A DNA stretch of 64,000 nucleotides from Tomocerus qinae (GCA_020055645.1 CM034546.1:67828001-67892000); one strand, 5' to 3'; positions 34,714-47,048 are shown, counted from the stretch's first letter. A program made the numbers and translations. Notes: generated by a model not told the origin, from the letters alone.

Positions 34714-36590
34714 ACAGAATGTAATCAAATTAATTTTAATGACATACACCTTATTCCGTTTATCAAATCAATATCAATAATGTTATCATAAATAACCTTG
34801 ACTTTCCACTTCTATCATGGCATACAAAATACAAGCATAATGTAAAATGTCATAATGTGTTGAATTGAGAGTTCGAACCCTTTATTAGACAGCAGCAGCA
34901 TCTGAAAAATTTACAAATGCTTTTTGTCAATTTTCTTCTCCTTACTACACGTGTTCATAATTTACCTGCATGGCTTTTATACAGCAAATGGCAATTTTGA
35001 GCGACGAAATATTACTTATTGATTGAATAAAGATGGTGTAGTAAAAAGTTTATAGTGGTTATATATTAAAGAATAACAACTGTGTAATGCTTACCTTTTT
35101 TAATATACATGGTGCATGCAAGCACTTCTTAATATTGGAACATATGCCGTTAATTTTTTACATTTTCTTTAGCTAATCATAAAAAGTTTTATTTAAAAAA
35201 ATTTACTTTTTCAATACTTTCCATCGGAAAACATATATTGAGGACCCCATACGCATACCTACCATATAGACAAATTCAAGTCAAATGTCAATTCGGCGGC
35301 AGCGCCGCCATGGTTTTATTTTATGTAATACTCATTTAATATAGTTTGTCAGTTTGTAAATCAATGTAAATTTCTAATGTTTGGCGAATAACTACAATTA
35401 TTAGGGAAAATTCCCAAGGTAGAAAACAAAGAAAGTTTTAATCGTTAAAATATTTGAAACTAGAAAATAATAATAATGCTATTGGAGGCCTGTATGCTAA
35501 TTCTCTTCCACTATACGTGGTAGGTGAAAATAGTTTATAATTCAATGGTGCCCGAAAAAATGACAGCTAAGCAAGCGTTAAAGCATGCCATTATTTTCTT
35601 TCATTTGTCGGTACCTTAGATTACAATAAAGAGATGGTTTTACATTGCATTCACCTGGGCAATAGAAGAGACCCGATTGACAGATTTATCTGCTAATCGA
35701 TTTGGAAATTTGGCTTTTCTTGCGTTGTTTCCCAACCTTTTGTGTAGAGGGAGGGTATGACATCTACTATACTGATTAGTAGAGCCATACTACCGCTCAA
35801 GCCACGAGGGATTACATGCAGTGGCTCCCGGAACAACTTTATGTGCACAGTGCACATAATATTTAGTCTAAGCTATCTGGACTTACAGAAGAGTACTGAA
35901 CCATGATACGAAACGAATCAACACTGTCCCTGTAGTTCTTTTCCTAACAGTTGTTTTCCAGTGCTTCACTTTAGTGCATCTACCATGAATACAATGTCCT
36001 GAGCAAAACCTTGCTTGGCTAAAAGCGGGTCTTTACAAACAAACGTTATGCTTCTTTACACTATAGCTGCTGCAATCAGCAAATTAATAATAATATATTA
36101 TATTATTGTTTGAATTTCACAAATAAAGGAAATCTTCTGGCTGACGTGTCGACACCGACTTACAACTTAGGCCACAGAATATCATAATAAGATAGTTAGT
36201 TGAAGAGTTGGGTGTTGAGGTATCGGTATCGCGTTCTCATCGCTTTGATGTCAACTGTTCAGCCATACGAAGAAAATTAATTACCGTCAATCATTACCAT
36301 CATTGACCATCAACAACGCGCGTACAGCGGGAAAAAGTAATTCACGTTCATTTATTTTTTAGTTTTATATTTTAAAATACCGGATATCATCATATAGATT
36401 ATATAACATAATTTATAATGGGCTCTGCATAATGATTATGATATTATAATTAACAGTTGATAGTGGCAAAGCAAGCTGAGCTGATGTTCAATCTTAAAAA
36501 CGTTTAAAAAAAGTTTGATATTATTTTGTAATGCTTTTGCAGATCAGAAATTCCACCTTTCCAGAAGACAGAATTATCAGTCTGAACAAA
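34714..36590. other. Intergenic, no gene seen
   Basis: AT-rich, with no supported exons. The last part presumably holds the F-box gene promoter and 5'UTR. Confidence 0.4.
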
Positions 36591-38560
36591 ATGGACAATT
36601 TTGAAAATAGTTCAACAAAGTGTACTCCAATTGCAAAAAAGAAACTTTGCTTCAATACTAACAAGAAGAATGTAGCGCTGTCCTTGTTATCGCCGTCTAA
36701 AATCCATTAGAAATAGCACCGGTATTTTGACTTTTTTGATTTGCAGTAAAATTAGATGAAAACATTTTGGCAAAATTTAGGGAGCGGTACTTTGCTGCCA
36801 CTGTCTCCGCTGTTGCCACTGGGAGGTATGGGTGGTTAGCGGTAACAGCATAACAGCGGAGACAGTGGCAACAGTGGCGACACGGTACAACCACTGGCGG
36901 CGACACAGCTAGAACCACTAGCTGTGTCGCCGCTAGTGGTTGTAGAGTGTCGCCACTGTTGCCACTGTCTCCGCTGCTATGCTGTTGCCGCTAACCCCCG
37001 ATAGCCACCTAACGGCAACAGCGGAGACAGTGGCAGCAAAGTACCGCTCCCTAAAATCAGCCAACATTTTTACCGGATTCATATTTGGTTTCTACAGGAA
37101 TCTAATTCAAACTTATTAACTAACTGTAACTTAATTTGCAGATTATAGAAAGTATTTTGGGTTTTCTTCCATTGGAGCAAATCAAAAAATGTCGTTTTGT
37201 CAGCAAGGAATGGAATCGTGTTGCTGAACCGTTTCTCAGAAAGCGTTCTCAAATTTCAATTGGCTACCCGAATGACTTCATTAAGTCGAACACGAAGTTT
37301 AAGAAAAGGTTTAGAAAGGGTGAGTGTCAGATTCCGTTTAATGCTTTACGACTTTGGGATTTCAACGGAAAGTCAAGCCCTTGGACAGTATCTGGTCTGA
37401 AAGTAGTATTTGGGGATTGGGAAATACAATTAAAGGAATTGACGATTTCTCGGATTCCAATTCAGGGCGTTCGTCCCCGTTCTAATACCTCTTTCAACAT
37501 GTCAGCTTTATTAAACGAGATAAACATCACAAAACTGAATGTCGAACCTCTTTCTGATTGCCGTTGGCAGTTTTCAATTAAAGATTTGCCTCATATTAAG
37601 CATCTGCGGCTTAAAAATTGTGATGTCATCTTCAATGAAAACTCCCTTCTTGCTCCAACTCATGTGGAATTAACGTCTTGCGAATTGACTTTTGAAAATG
37701 ACAGCGATGAAAACACAATAAATACTTTTATTGACTTTGGAGTTGCCAAGACAGTTTTATTTCGTCCTACAAATGAAATAAAATTAGACATGAAGGGGAA
37801 ATTTGAATTGGATCGTCTTGAATTGGAAAATGCATCTATCTTGAATTGGGAGACATCAAACTGGACAGTTGACAGACTTTATTTTTTCGACGTTGATTTT
37901 AAAGGAATAACTGAAATGCAGGTTCGGGAAATGGAAGTTTACAGTTCCGAGTATACTCTTTTGGATATCCCAAAAACGGTTGAAAAACTTACCTGCAATG
38001 ACGTCAGAATTTCATCCCCTGCTTCTTTTCTCAATTTAAAACACTTGGCTATTTCTGGAAAAAAATCGCTTGAAATGTTGAGATTCGTCAATAGCTGGCC
38101 CTTGCTAAAATCACTGGAAATTAATGGCTACGTCCACAACCGTCACCATTATGAATCATTTCATATTTTATCAGACTGGATTCCTCAAAATCTCGAACAA
38201 TTTTGCATGAATGGGTGGGTAGATATAAATGGTGAAAATATTGTCAATGTTGAAATCCTTGTTTTCCGATGGGTTAATTCTACTTGTATACTGGACACAT
38301 TGAAAACATTGAAAGCTCAAAAAATCCTTTGGGTGATGGGGCGATATGCAAATTACACCAATGTACTACAGTGCATTTCAAGTTTGGACGAAAATGTAAC
38401 TGTTGTAGCTGTAGGGGAGTTCAAATGGAGTAATGATGAAGCTTTTACCAAGTCCCCTCTCGCACAAAGGGTAGACAGGAAATCTGCATATTATTTATTT
38501 AAAAGCGGAAAGGGAACTGCAATTTCGAAAGACCATTTCGACAAAATGATGGAGGTTTAG
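36591..38560 (+). CDS. F-box/LRR-like protein
   Basis: The main exon is 37142-38560 (472 codons plus stop), opening after a 'taatttgcag' acceptor. Its first residues form an F-box: ESILGFLPLEQIKKC, then VSKEWNRVAEPFL, which in other proteins binds Skp1 of SCF ubiquitin ligases. The remainder has irregular leucine-rich repeats (LKELTISRIPI, IKHLRLKNCDVIF, VELTSCELTF, LKSLEINGY), the usual substrate-binding part. A candidate first exon is 36591-36671 (27 codons, ATG, phase-0 GT donor), which joins in frame but is less certain. The intron would contain the foldback element at 36780-37051. The expected role is substrate selection for ubiquitination; the substrate is unknown. Confidence 0.75.
36778..37053. 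mobile_element. 272-bp near-complete palindromic foldback element in intron
   Basis: The element 36780-37051 begins GGGAGCGGTACTTTGCTGCC and ends with its inverse, with TA on both sides (36778-36779 and 37052-37053). Almost the whole length folds on itself around about 36910-36920, with internal repeats of 'cggagacagtggcaacag'. It is far more GC-rich than its surroundings. The TA flanks suggest a Tc1/mariner-type MITE. Confidence 0.8.
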
Positions 38561-39919
38561 TCTGGTTTTGAAAGGAATCCCAATTCACTGTACTTACTAT
38601 TTATAATTAAATATTACACTTCAAACATATTCTGCAATCCTTTTAATTAACTGTCTTGGCGGAAAATGTTATGTAGATACTGTTAACTTCCATCTTTGAA
38701 GAACGGTATTTCATTTATGAATTTTAAGAAGGCTAGGGAATTATGGAATCAGACAGGTATAATGAAGTCTGAAATGGTTTTGGTGAAAAGTTTTGCTATA
38801 CTTTATATTAATTATATGGCACTGTAATTATTTATAACCAAATATTAATTGTTGTAAATTATTTCCCAATTCAAAATTATTATAACATAAATCTGTACTG
38901 GAAGGTAATATAATAAAATTAAATCTATTGTTTGACCTAATCTATTAGTATAATGTTACGACTACCTTTTTGGCATATAGGTAGGTATTCTCGATTTGTC
39001 ATATTGCTTGCAAAATATGAACGATAAATAATGATTTTTTTCTACTTTTACTTCATAAAATCAGTCACTTCCGTAAACTGAATAGATGTGCTGCGTGTTA
39101 CTACAGAAAGTAAAAACTAATAAGCTTAGCGCAGCGTATCTACTTTTTAGTAAACCAGGTCAAAATAAAATAATACTTGCTTTGCCATGTATTAGCTCGG
39201 CTTCTCTACCTGTCTAGAACTTCTTCACCGTAATAATAATATCACTTAAATCAGTTATTTAATTATGTATATACTACTACAAGAAATCTGTGCATTATGC
39301 ATTACTATAGGTTTACGACAGGATATAAGATTATGCATAGGATTATATATTTTCAAAAATTAACGAATCCAACCTAATTTAAAACAACTTGTTGACTTCA
39401 AATGTAATTTCATGTAAGTTTTAATGAAGTTAGGTTGATATAAAACTCAAATTTTTTACTTTCGGAAATATTCTAGGACTTGATGCAAATGTCCAGTCTG
39501 TACGCATTTCCTGTGACATATTTTATTTATTATGCATTGTGTAATGTCAATATTATGTTGAACGACTCGACGACATTACTTTGTGCAGATAGTTGCATGT
39601 TGCATTACAAATATTACTTCTGTTTTCATAACCACTGCGAATAGCATAGTCTTGCATCACAATTAATAATATTTATATCTCCCAATGAATTGACTCTGAC
39701 ACTCTGACAACCTAGAAACGGAAATATATAATATAGTATAGTTATATGAAGCGCACCTCGTAAATACAATATATTAATATCTGTCATTCGACAAATCAGT
39801 GATAAAACGTTACTTAACAGGCTTTACCTAATCTGAAGATAAGCTGACAAGGGCGTAAACTGACAGAATGCAGAAAGGCGTCAAAGTATTCTTTACTACA
39901 CATGACATTATTGTGGTCT
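38561..39919. other. Intergenic, no gene seen
   Basis: AT-rich sequence; no supported features. Confidence 0.4.
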
Positions 39920-41298
39920 TGTAAATTGGTTGTAGGAGAATTCGTCAATACAATTTCGACAATTGACAAAGGAGATTTCGACAAGAAAAAGTTTAATATC
40001 GACAATGGTAAAGGATTATTCGACAATGACAATGGAGTAATCGACAAATCAAAAATTTCTTTTATTCACACAAAATGTCATACCATGTAAACATAATAAT
40101 ATGCCAATTAGCAGTATTAGCGCTGTACTTACTTTTAAAATTCCGTAGTCATTGTTAATATTCTGTAGTCTGTTTATTATATCTTTATAATTCTATTTAT
40201 GATAATCATACATAATGGCCATAACTTATATTGCAGCATTCTCATCACCTTCTGTCTTAGAGGCTTCTTCAATCATTCTGTTTCTTCTTATAATCTTTTT
40301 ATCGCTACTGTCTAATAAGTGGGCTATAGCAGCACAATATCGTGCAGTATCAATGGTATTGTAAGTTCCAATGAATTTCCTTATTCTGCTGTCCAATAGG
40401 ACATATTTATTGCCAGGTGTTTTCCATAAACATGCATCGATTCGTTGTACAGTTAAATGCCACTTGCTCTCCTCTAACTGTAATTTTTCAATGAAACACC
40501 AAAATCTAGGATGATACGTTCTAAACCTTAGATTAATCGAGTTATGAAAACCCTCCTGGCTATTACTAGTACGCGGAATCCCTGATAAACTACGCTGGTA
40601 GCAATTCCACATGTCTGGAGGAAAAGTTGGTTGACTTGTCCAAGTGCCTATCCAATTCTTTTCAACATATTGAGTGAATGGAGTAACAATTGATGGGAGA
40701 GTAGTACTGAGTTTTTAAAAAACGAATCCTTATTTCGTTCTGTGGTACAAATGCTAATGCTATCATTTATCATGGACCTGAAATTCAAGCTAATACTTGT
40801 GTTTGGGTCAATATATTGTTTTTGCAGACCTAAGTCTTGTATTTTACGATAAAAACACTGACCTAAATGAAAAAGACAACCATATACCTGAGCGCTTGGT
40901 AAAACAAAATTCAAAGCGTTTTTAACTCCCATTTCAAAATCAATTATAACTTCTCTAGGCTGCCACCCTTCTCCTATGTTTGAAGAAACAATAACTTCAA
41001 ATAATTTTACGTACGTGGCTTCTGTCTTGATTTTATTATCTTGGACTAAGGGAGATTACGAGCGAAGAAACCAAATGAGGAGTACTAATTTAATCATCAA
41101 GTAGCAAATAATACACTACAGACAACATCACAGAATTACAGAGTACAACATTAGTATATTCCTATTCATTGTCGAATTCCCCATTGACATTATCGATATC
41201 TCCTTTAACATTATCGGAATCACCTTTTACCTATTGTCGGAATCACCATTGTCAATTGTCGAAATTTTATTGACGAAATCTCCGGATACCTGTAAATT
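39920..41298 (-). mobile_element. Decayed MULE-type DNA transposon
   Basis: The element spans about 39928-41290 and is flanked by TGTAAATT on both sides (39920-39927 and 41291-41298). Terminal regions are inverted ('ggaga(a/t)ttcgtcaata' and on for about 35 bp), and each end has a run of 'atttcgacaa'-type subterminal repeats. Inside is a frameshifted transposase fragment on the minus strand. The 8-9 bp duplication and the transposase type agree with MULEs. Confidence 0.65.
40226..41067 (-). pseudogene. MULE transposase fragment, frameshifted
   Basis: Read from about 41067 downwards, the frame encodes EATYVKLFEVI, then a D-F-E-M-G segment and GCLFHLGQCFYRKIQ, a typical MULE transposase core (catalytic Asp and C-x2-H). 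Near 40710-40720, at a T/A homopolymer, the frame is lost. The downstream part in another frame has ...TNSQEGFHNSIN-like and RFWCFIEKLQ text, as in the C-terminal half of these transposases. The N-terminal half is absent, so no functional enzyme is expected. Confidence 0.7.
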
Positions 41299-41438
41299 AC
41301 AGAAAGTGAGGAAAGTTTAAATCATATACATTATCCCCGACATTTTCTGCACTTACTTGGGAAACCCAAAATAATTTCTCAAAATTTGCAACGATAAAGG
41401 AAGCTCAATTTAAAGTTCCGTTAATTACTTCATGCGCC

Positions 41439-42520
41439 ATGCCTCCAAAAAAGCCAATGGGTCTATTCAATCAGAAATTTGATGTCATGAAAAAAGTTAC
41501 AGCAGCTGCTGTTCAAGCCAATAGAGCAGCAGCTCCAATTCCAAAGAAAAAGATTGTTGAAGATGACGATACTGAATCAGATTTTACCGATTCGGACTCC
41601 AGTTCCGATATTTCGGAATCACCAAAATACAGCCAAACTAGCACTGACTCTAAAGATGCACCTTTTAAAATGAGCGTGAACAACCAACCTAAAGGACATC
41701 TGGAAAATGTAAAATTTTCACTTTCATCCTATAAATAATTTTTAAAATACTATATCTAAAATATTTTTAATAAAAATATAAATTTTTTAATGTAATATAC
41801 CTTTTAATGAAAATATTTTACAACCAACAGGAAATTCCTTTAAGACGTGACCGATCGTCATCCGATGAAGAAGATTTGAAAGGTTTCTATTTGCTTGAAT
41901 ACAATATCTATTTAACTGCATTAATTCAAAAAAATTGGATTGAACAAGATGTAAACTCCGAATTTTGATTTCTAGATGCAAAAGGAAGGCCAAAACTACC
42001 TCCAAGGCCACAACATCTAAACAAGAGAGACTCCGTAGGTTTACCAAAGGATGAAAATATTACTACCACCCCACCCGAAAATTTTGCTCCGCCTCCGCCG
42101 TAAGTATTTGAAAATGCTCTGGTGTAATTCCATAATTACTATTTCATGCTTTATTAATATTAAACTTAATTTTCAGACCACCGAAGTTCCCTATACCACA
42201 AGCAGTCTCTGGTTTGTTTTTAACAATAAAATGATATAAGTTTGTGGAATAAGCATTAACATAGTAAAATATTTTTAGGAGAAGCTGTTATGGGCTGTTT
42301 GATTGATGAAATAAAAAATTTCAAAGGATTTAGAAAACATCGATACGAACCGAAGTACAGTAAAGCCACAGCAGAAATTGTCAGACACAATTCAAAAAGT
42401 CAAAGTGATGTGCTACGAAATGCCATGAAAAATGAAGTGGACAAAATGCGCCGCCATTTAAGTTATGACAACGACAGTGACAGTGAAGAGTTTGAACACC
42501 AAGATTTTACATTATCGTAA
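41439..42520 (+). CDS. Proline-rich acidic protein, five exons (PPKK family copy 2)
   Basis: Exons 41439-41708, 41831-41882, 41976-42099, 42177-42211 and 42279-42520 join in matching phases with GT-AG introns of 67-122 bp and give 240 residues. It starts MPPKKPMGLFNQKFDVMKKV, like the gene at 5897, followed by a Thr/Ser/Asp-rich acidic segment, a proline-rich middle (PPP tracts at the exon 3/4 junction), then EIKNFKGFRK and a longer tail ending in an acidic Ser/Asp stretch. The tail (after FRK) is missing in copy 1, which stops shortly after that motif. The conserved motif and proline tract could bind cytoskeletal or SH3 partners, but this is only a suggestion. Confidence 0.7.
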
Positions 42521-43442
42521 TTTATGATTATAATCTAATTTAACACTTTCATTAGGTATATATGTGGTAGGCTCATACATGCGGCTCATAAATTCGGAAC
42601 GGATTGATCTAGATGGATCCGTTCCGAATTTGTAGTCCATAATTGCACCATAGAACTAAATGGGTAAATGTTTTTCAACGATGTCAATGCAGTAGATTAA
42701 AACTAGCATAATTAGCCTAGATTTAAAATATTTTAAGACCCGGCAGTATTCAGTCCAAAAGTTGTCTGCACAAAACCAAAAAGGTTGACATGATTTAATG
42801 CCATATCTTTTCAATGAAACAGATTCTCCCAAAGTTAAATCCTAGGTAGCCTAATTATGCGTAATATTATATTAAATTGGATTATTAACATCGGTAAACC
42901 CTTCCCCATTTAGTAATTAGTGCAATTCGTATCATTTATGACTATTATAATTCCCCCGAAGTAGAAGACTCGTTCCATCTGTCAGCCTACCAGATATAAG
43001 TAGACGGTAAAATCCCTAATGAAGACTGGGTATGAATCAATGTTAAGAATTCTTAAACATTGTTTCGTGATTTGCATATTATAATTATTAACCTCATTCT
43101 TATATTCTCATTAGTGAAGATGGTTAGGTTATGTTGTATAAAATTCGCAAAATTAAGATTATGAAAAGCTTTAAAGGTTGTTTGATGCAATGATGGTAAT
43201 TAATTTATGATTCTATCGAATGTAATAAATAGTCTTAAATTTCCTGCAACCAGTCATACTCTTGGTTAGTATTTCAGATATAAAAGTTGAAATAAACTTT
43301 ATTTAAGCCAAATATTTTAAAATTGACAGAATTGGTTTTTTAGTTTATTTTTGAAAATTAACAGGCATTTTGAGTAAGATTCTATCATCTTTTAATTTTA
43401 ACCTATGGTAAATACAAAAATGTAATCGAAATGCACTTACCC
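42521..43442. other. Intergenic with one perfect hairpin
   Basis: Contains the palindrome at 42590-42631; otherwise AT-rich with no supported gene. Confidence 0.4.
42590..42631. repeat. 42-bp palindrome
   Basis: Arms of 15 bp (aaattcggaacggat and its inverse) flank a 12-bp loop about 70 bp after the stop of the upstream gene. It could act in RNA 3' processing or be a remnant of a small MITE. Confidence 0.6.
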
Positions 43443-43620
43443 GTTATGGGCAGGCACGTATCTAGAAATTTGTTCAAGGGGGGGGGCGGAAACAAAAATT
43501 ATACTAAAGCGAAAATTTTTTTCAATTTTAGGCCATTTTTGAGAAAAAAATCTCTTTTTCTCAGATTTAGGGGGGGCGCTGCGCCCCCCCGCCCCTACTA
43601 AATACGTGCTTGGTTTTGGG
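43443..43620. mobile_element. 162-bp hAT-like MITE
   Basis: The element 43451-43612 begins CAGGCACGTAT and ends ATACGTGCTTG, flanked by GTTATGGG and GTTTTGGG (8 bp, one mismatch). The centre is a poly-G/poly-C hairpin. Partial copies occur at about 5408 and 30600. Confidence 0.72.
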
Positions 43621-43775
43621 CATTTCTAAAAGTTTTAAGATAACCAACTCTAGAATTTTGGGTAGCAATGTCGAACGAAATTATAGGATTAATACTTCAA
43701 GATATAAGATACCGTCAGCACATGAAATACAAATATAATGTTATCTAACATGTAAAACAATAGGAAAGAAACTTT

Positions 43776-44186
43776 TTACTTGAATTTCACAATTTCATTC
43801 CAAAAGAGTAGTTTCGAACCAAAAAGGTCTTGAAATCGGCTTTTTAAAAGAGTCTTGTTGGTATCGTTCATGTTGAAGTTTGTTTTAAACCAGCGTACGT
43901 AAGCACTCTGTATCAAGACGAGTTGTTGATCACTTAGGCTGAATATTTGTCCAAATCTCTTCATGAGAATGCTGGTCATGACCTCGTTCATTTCATTCGC
44001 CTTTACATACCAATGGATGAAAGACTGCTGAATTATCGGGTTGTCGTGTCCGTCCTCATTGAACATTTCACTTAATCTTTCCAAAAGAATTTTAGTGTTG
44101 GTTTCGTTCATTTCGTGATCCCGGATAAAGTCGGCAATGTAAGCTTCAGACTTCATCCTTCTCAATTTTACATCAACTGTGGGCAT
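43776..44186 (-). CDS. Small protein of three about 41-residue repeats, unrecognised
   Basis: A 136-codon frame. Three repeats each begin near E/N-M-N-(E/D), continue with a leucine/phenylalanine helix (LLERLSEMF, LMKRFGQIF, LKSRFQDLF) and, in the first two, a W-(Y/F)-(V/K)-K motif about 13-15 residues later. The composition suggests an alpha-helical repeat. The first Met (44186) may be internal: the sequence 'cccacag|ttgatg' just inside could be a splice acceptor, so an upstream exon is possible. A hAT element starts 60 bp upstream (44246). No family recognised; low certainty that it is expressed. Confidence 0.4.
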   Translation of the reverse strand: MPTVDVKLRRMKSEAYIADFIRDHEMNETNTKILLERLSEMFNEDGHDNPIIQQSFIHWYVKANEMNEVMTSILMKRFGQIFSLSDQQLVLIQSAYVRWFKTNFNMNDTNKTLLKSRFQDLFGSKLLFWNEIVKFK

Positions 44187-44237
44187 TCAATGTATTTATT
44201 TGATAGGGGAAACAAATTATTTGTTTTTAATTTTAAT

Positions 44238-45090
44238 CCTAAATACAGAGGCGGCTTTCACCAATGGGCGGACTGGGCAGTTGCCCAGGGCCTCGCGCTA
44301 ACAGGGCCTCGCACAGAGCCTTAACAAAGAACAATTTTAAAGTTCTTTCTGTTGAGCGCTTTGCGCGATTTGATGTGAATTTTAGGTTATTTTTGACTCA
44401 TTTTAGACAAAATAAGCCAAATTTTTTCGCGCTTCGCGCGATTATGCCTTACATATGTTGATTGTTGTTCTATGATATCATTGCCCCCTCAGAAATCGAC
44501 TTCTAAATACGGTACTGGTTTAAGTTATACATTTATTTACAGGTTTATCACTGTACAATTTGTAATAATTCAAGGAAGTAAAGTATTCTATTTCGAATAC
44601 TGCCAAATCCTGCCCAACGCTGCCAAATCCTTCTAAATCCTGCCCACATCTGCCAAATCGTACCCATTTCTGCCAAATCCTGCCCAATTCTGCTAAATCC
44701 TTCCCAATCATGCCCAATCCTTCATCCTTCCAAATCATGCCAAATCATGCCAATTTCTGCCAAATATTCTCCCAAATCCTGAGAATCTCCCAAATCCTTC
44801 CCATTTCTGCCAAATCCTACCAAATTCTTCCCAATTCTGCCCAAGCCTGCCCAATCCTGCTAAATGCAAACTAATTCTGCCAAATCTTTCTTAGTTACAC
44901 ATAACACTATTTATTTCTTATTTTGGCAATGAAAAAATGTTTGTAATTTTAGCACACATTACACGGTTAGCATTCTGATTTCCGAACATATTTAAAAATG
45001 ACATATGTATTTGCGAGGTATTACTATAGGGCCTCGCGCGACTATTTTGCCCAGGGCCTCGCAAATCCTAGAGCCGCCACTGCCTAAATA
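44238..45090. mobile_element. 837-bp non-autonomous hAT element with internal minisatellite
   Basis: The element 44246-45082 starts CAGAGGCGGCT and ends AGCCGCCACTG, flanked by a perfect 8-bp duplication CCTAAATA (44238-44245 and 45083-45090). 'Gcccagggcctcgc' occurs near both ends in inverted or direct form. The interior includes an older CCGTATTTAG-type end near 44480-44520 and a minisatellite. No transposase frame. Confidence 0.88.
44590..44890. repeat. Minisatellite of TGCCAAATCCTGCCCAA-type units
   Basis: About 300 bp of imperfect tandem repeats with 11-12 bp subunits ('tgccaaatcc', 'tgcccaattc', 'tgctaaatcc') inside the hAT element. Confidence 0.8.
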
Positions 45091-46532
45091 TATAATATTT
45101 TTATTACTTAAAGGCCTGAAATACAGATGTAAGAAAATAACTTTGTGGTAATATTATATTGATAACTGATAAGAATAAAATTTACGGAATTCTATTTTTT
45201 GAAACAGTTTGCAGAATTTTTTTTACTGTAAACTTTTGTAAATTTAGTCTCCATCTAGTAAACTGTATTTTTTGTAAAAATATAGGACCATGTGACGTCC
45301 AACTCATAATTTTAAGTGGGGCTGCTAGTAGTTATTTAAAGAGGTGTATGCTTTCATAATTTAATAATTGAAGCCAATTAATTATTACCTTTTATTGGAT
45401 CGTAGTTTACTTTTACTTATTTGTAGACAATGGAACAAACAGTATTTATATTTATAATATAATGTTATTAGCACAAATTAGTATGCTTTTTGTTTTTGGA
45501 GCTCAAAATGAAAAATAATGGCGACAGGGAAGTGTTTATGTCATATTTATGTTAACCCTTTGTGCACCAAGCCAACTCGGTTGTGCCAACCTGTGGATTT
45601 ATATCCACTTGGCAAAAGTGTTTCAAGATATTTTTGTGTACATTATTAACATGGAAACTTTTTGCAAGCTATAAATTAGTACAATTAATGATAAAATGCT
45701 AATAATAATGAATGCATTAAAAAACTGAATTTTATGTTTTGTAAGTATTGTTACAGAAATAAAGAGCCTATAGTTATTAATGGTACTAATTTACCACCTG
45801 TAAGTATTTACCTAACTAGTAAAGCCCTAGTTAAAAATGATTTAGTAAGAGACCGAACCGAAAAATACCCTTTCTCTAACCAACATAGTCCAAACTTAAG
45901 TCACCCTCTTTATGCCAATGATCGGAATTGGAAAATAAAACACGAGAACAACGTAATTTGGACTCAATCAAATCAAAGTTTATTATTACTGAAATAGTTG
46001 AAGTGTGATTCGATCCAATTGCTCTAAAAAGGTTCTAGGACTCGGAATACTTCCTGATTAAGACTGACAAATAGTCCGGCAGACATTTGCTCAGGACTGG
46101 GCCAAGATTTGTAAGAAACTAAGTTGATTTACTCAAATAAACCTTTAAGTAGCTTCCAATCTTCAATATAACATCATAGCCATTAATTCTAGGGTTAATT
46201 AGAAAGCAATCAGTTATACTATTATTTTAAAATGCAGCATGGTGAGTTCTTCATGTTAATATATCTACATCTATGCTCTAACGCTCTCATAACGAACTTT
46301 AATATCACCTAATAAACTCCAAAGGATGTGGTAACTGCGAATGTTGATTAGGAAACAAAGTTACCCTTCACAATAGTTTCATGTTTTAGGTACATGTTTA
46401 CTTACGGTAAATAGCTGACCATATAAAGTATATAATAGTTTAGCATAATACTGTACTTGATTTACTTTCGGCTGGAGTGTGGGACGAATTATTAAATTAA
46501 AGATAAAAAATATAAATTATGTAATATGTGAA
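45091..46532. other. Intergenic, no convincing gene
   Basis: AT-rich. The frame at 45734-45997 (87 codons, +) has ordinary amino-acid composition but no family resemblance and no splice evidence. Confidence 0.35.
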
Positions 46533-47048
46533 TCTCTATATATAATCGCAGACTTGATAAAGCAATAAATTTACCTGTCTATATATGTATATATGTCTGT
46601 ACGTGTGGTAGGGAGAACCAAGGAAACTTGCATATATTACGTTGCGTAAAACCCACTCCCCTATGTGTAACGCAAGTGCTGACTGCAACACTTTTGATTA
46701 CCTCCTCCTCCCATAAACTGCACACGTAATATATGCAGGCTCCTTAAAAGCAAAATGCGCAAGTCCAATTCCTCTAAATCATCGAAATGAGTCGTTTTAT
46801 AATATTATGATAACTTCAAAATAATAATAGAAAGGACCCCTTGGGTTAAGAGCCTGAGTTGGGCCTAGACAACACGGTTTTAGGCATTATTTAGGACACA
46901 AACTGGGCCTGCCATTTCCGATGACCAAAAGATCAGCTTAGAATTGTCACAGTAACAAAATTGCTATGATAGCATTACGTACACTAAGATGCCTCACGTA
47001 CACTTTGCAATTATAGATCATCAGACGGTCATGACGTAATCAGTTGGA

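Noticed and set aside
34860-34890. GTTCGAACCC, like a tRNA T-arm
   Set aside because: No acceptor, D or anticodon arms can be folded around it.
36697-36918. 73-codon minus-strand ORF
   Set aside because: Lies in the palindromic foldback element; composition reflects repeats.
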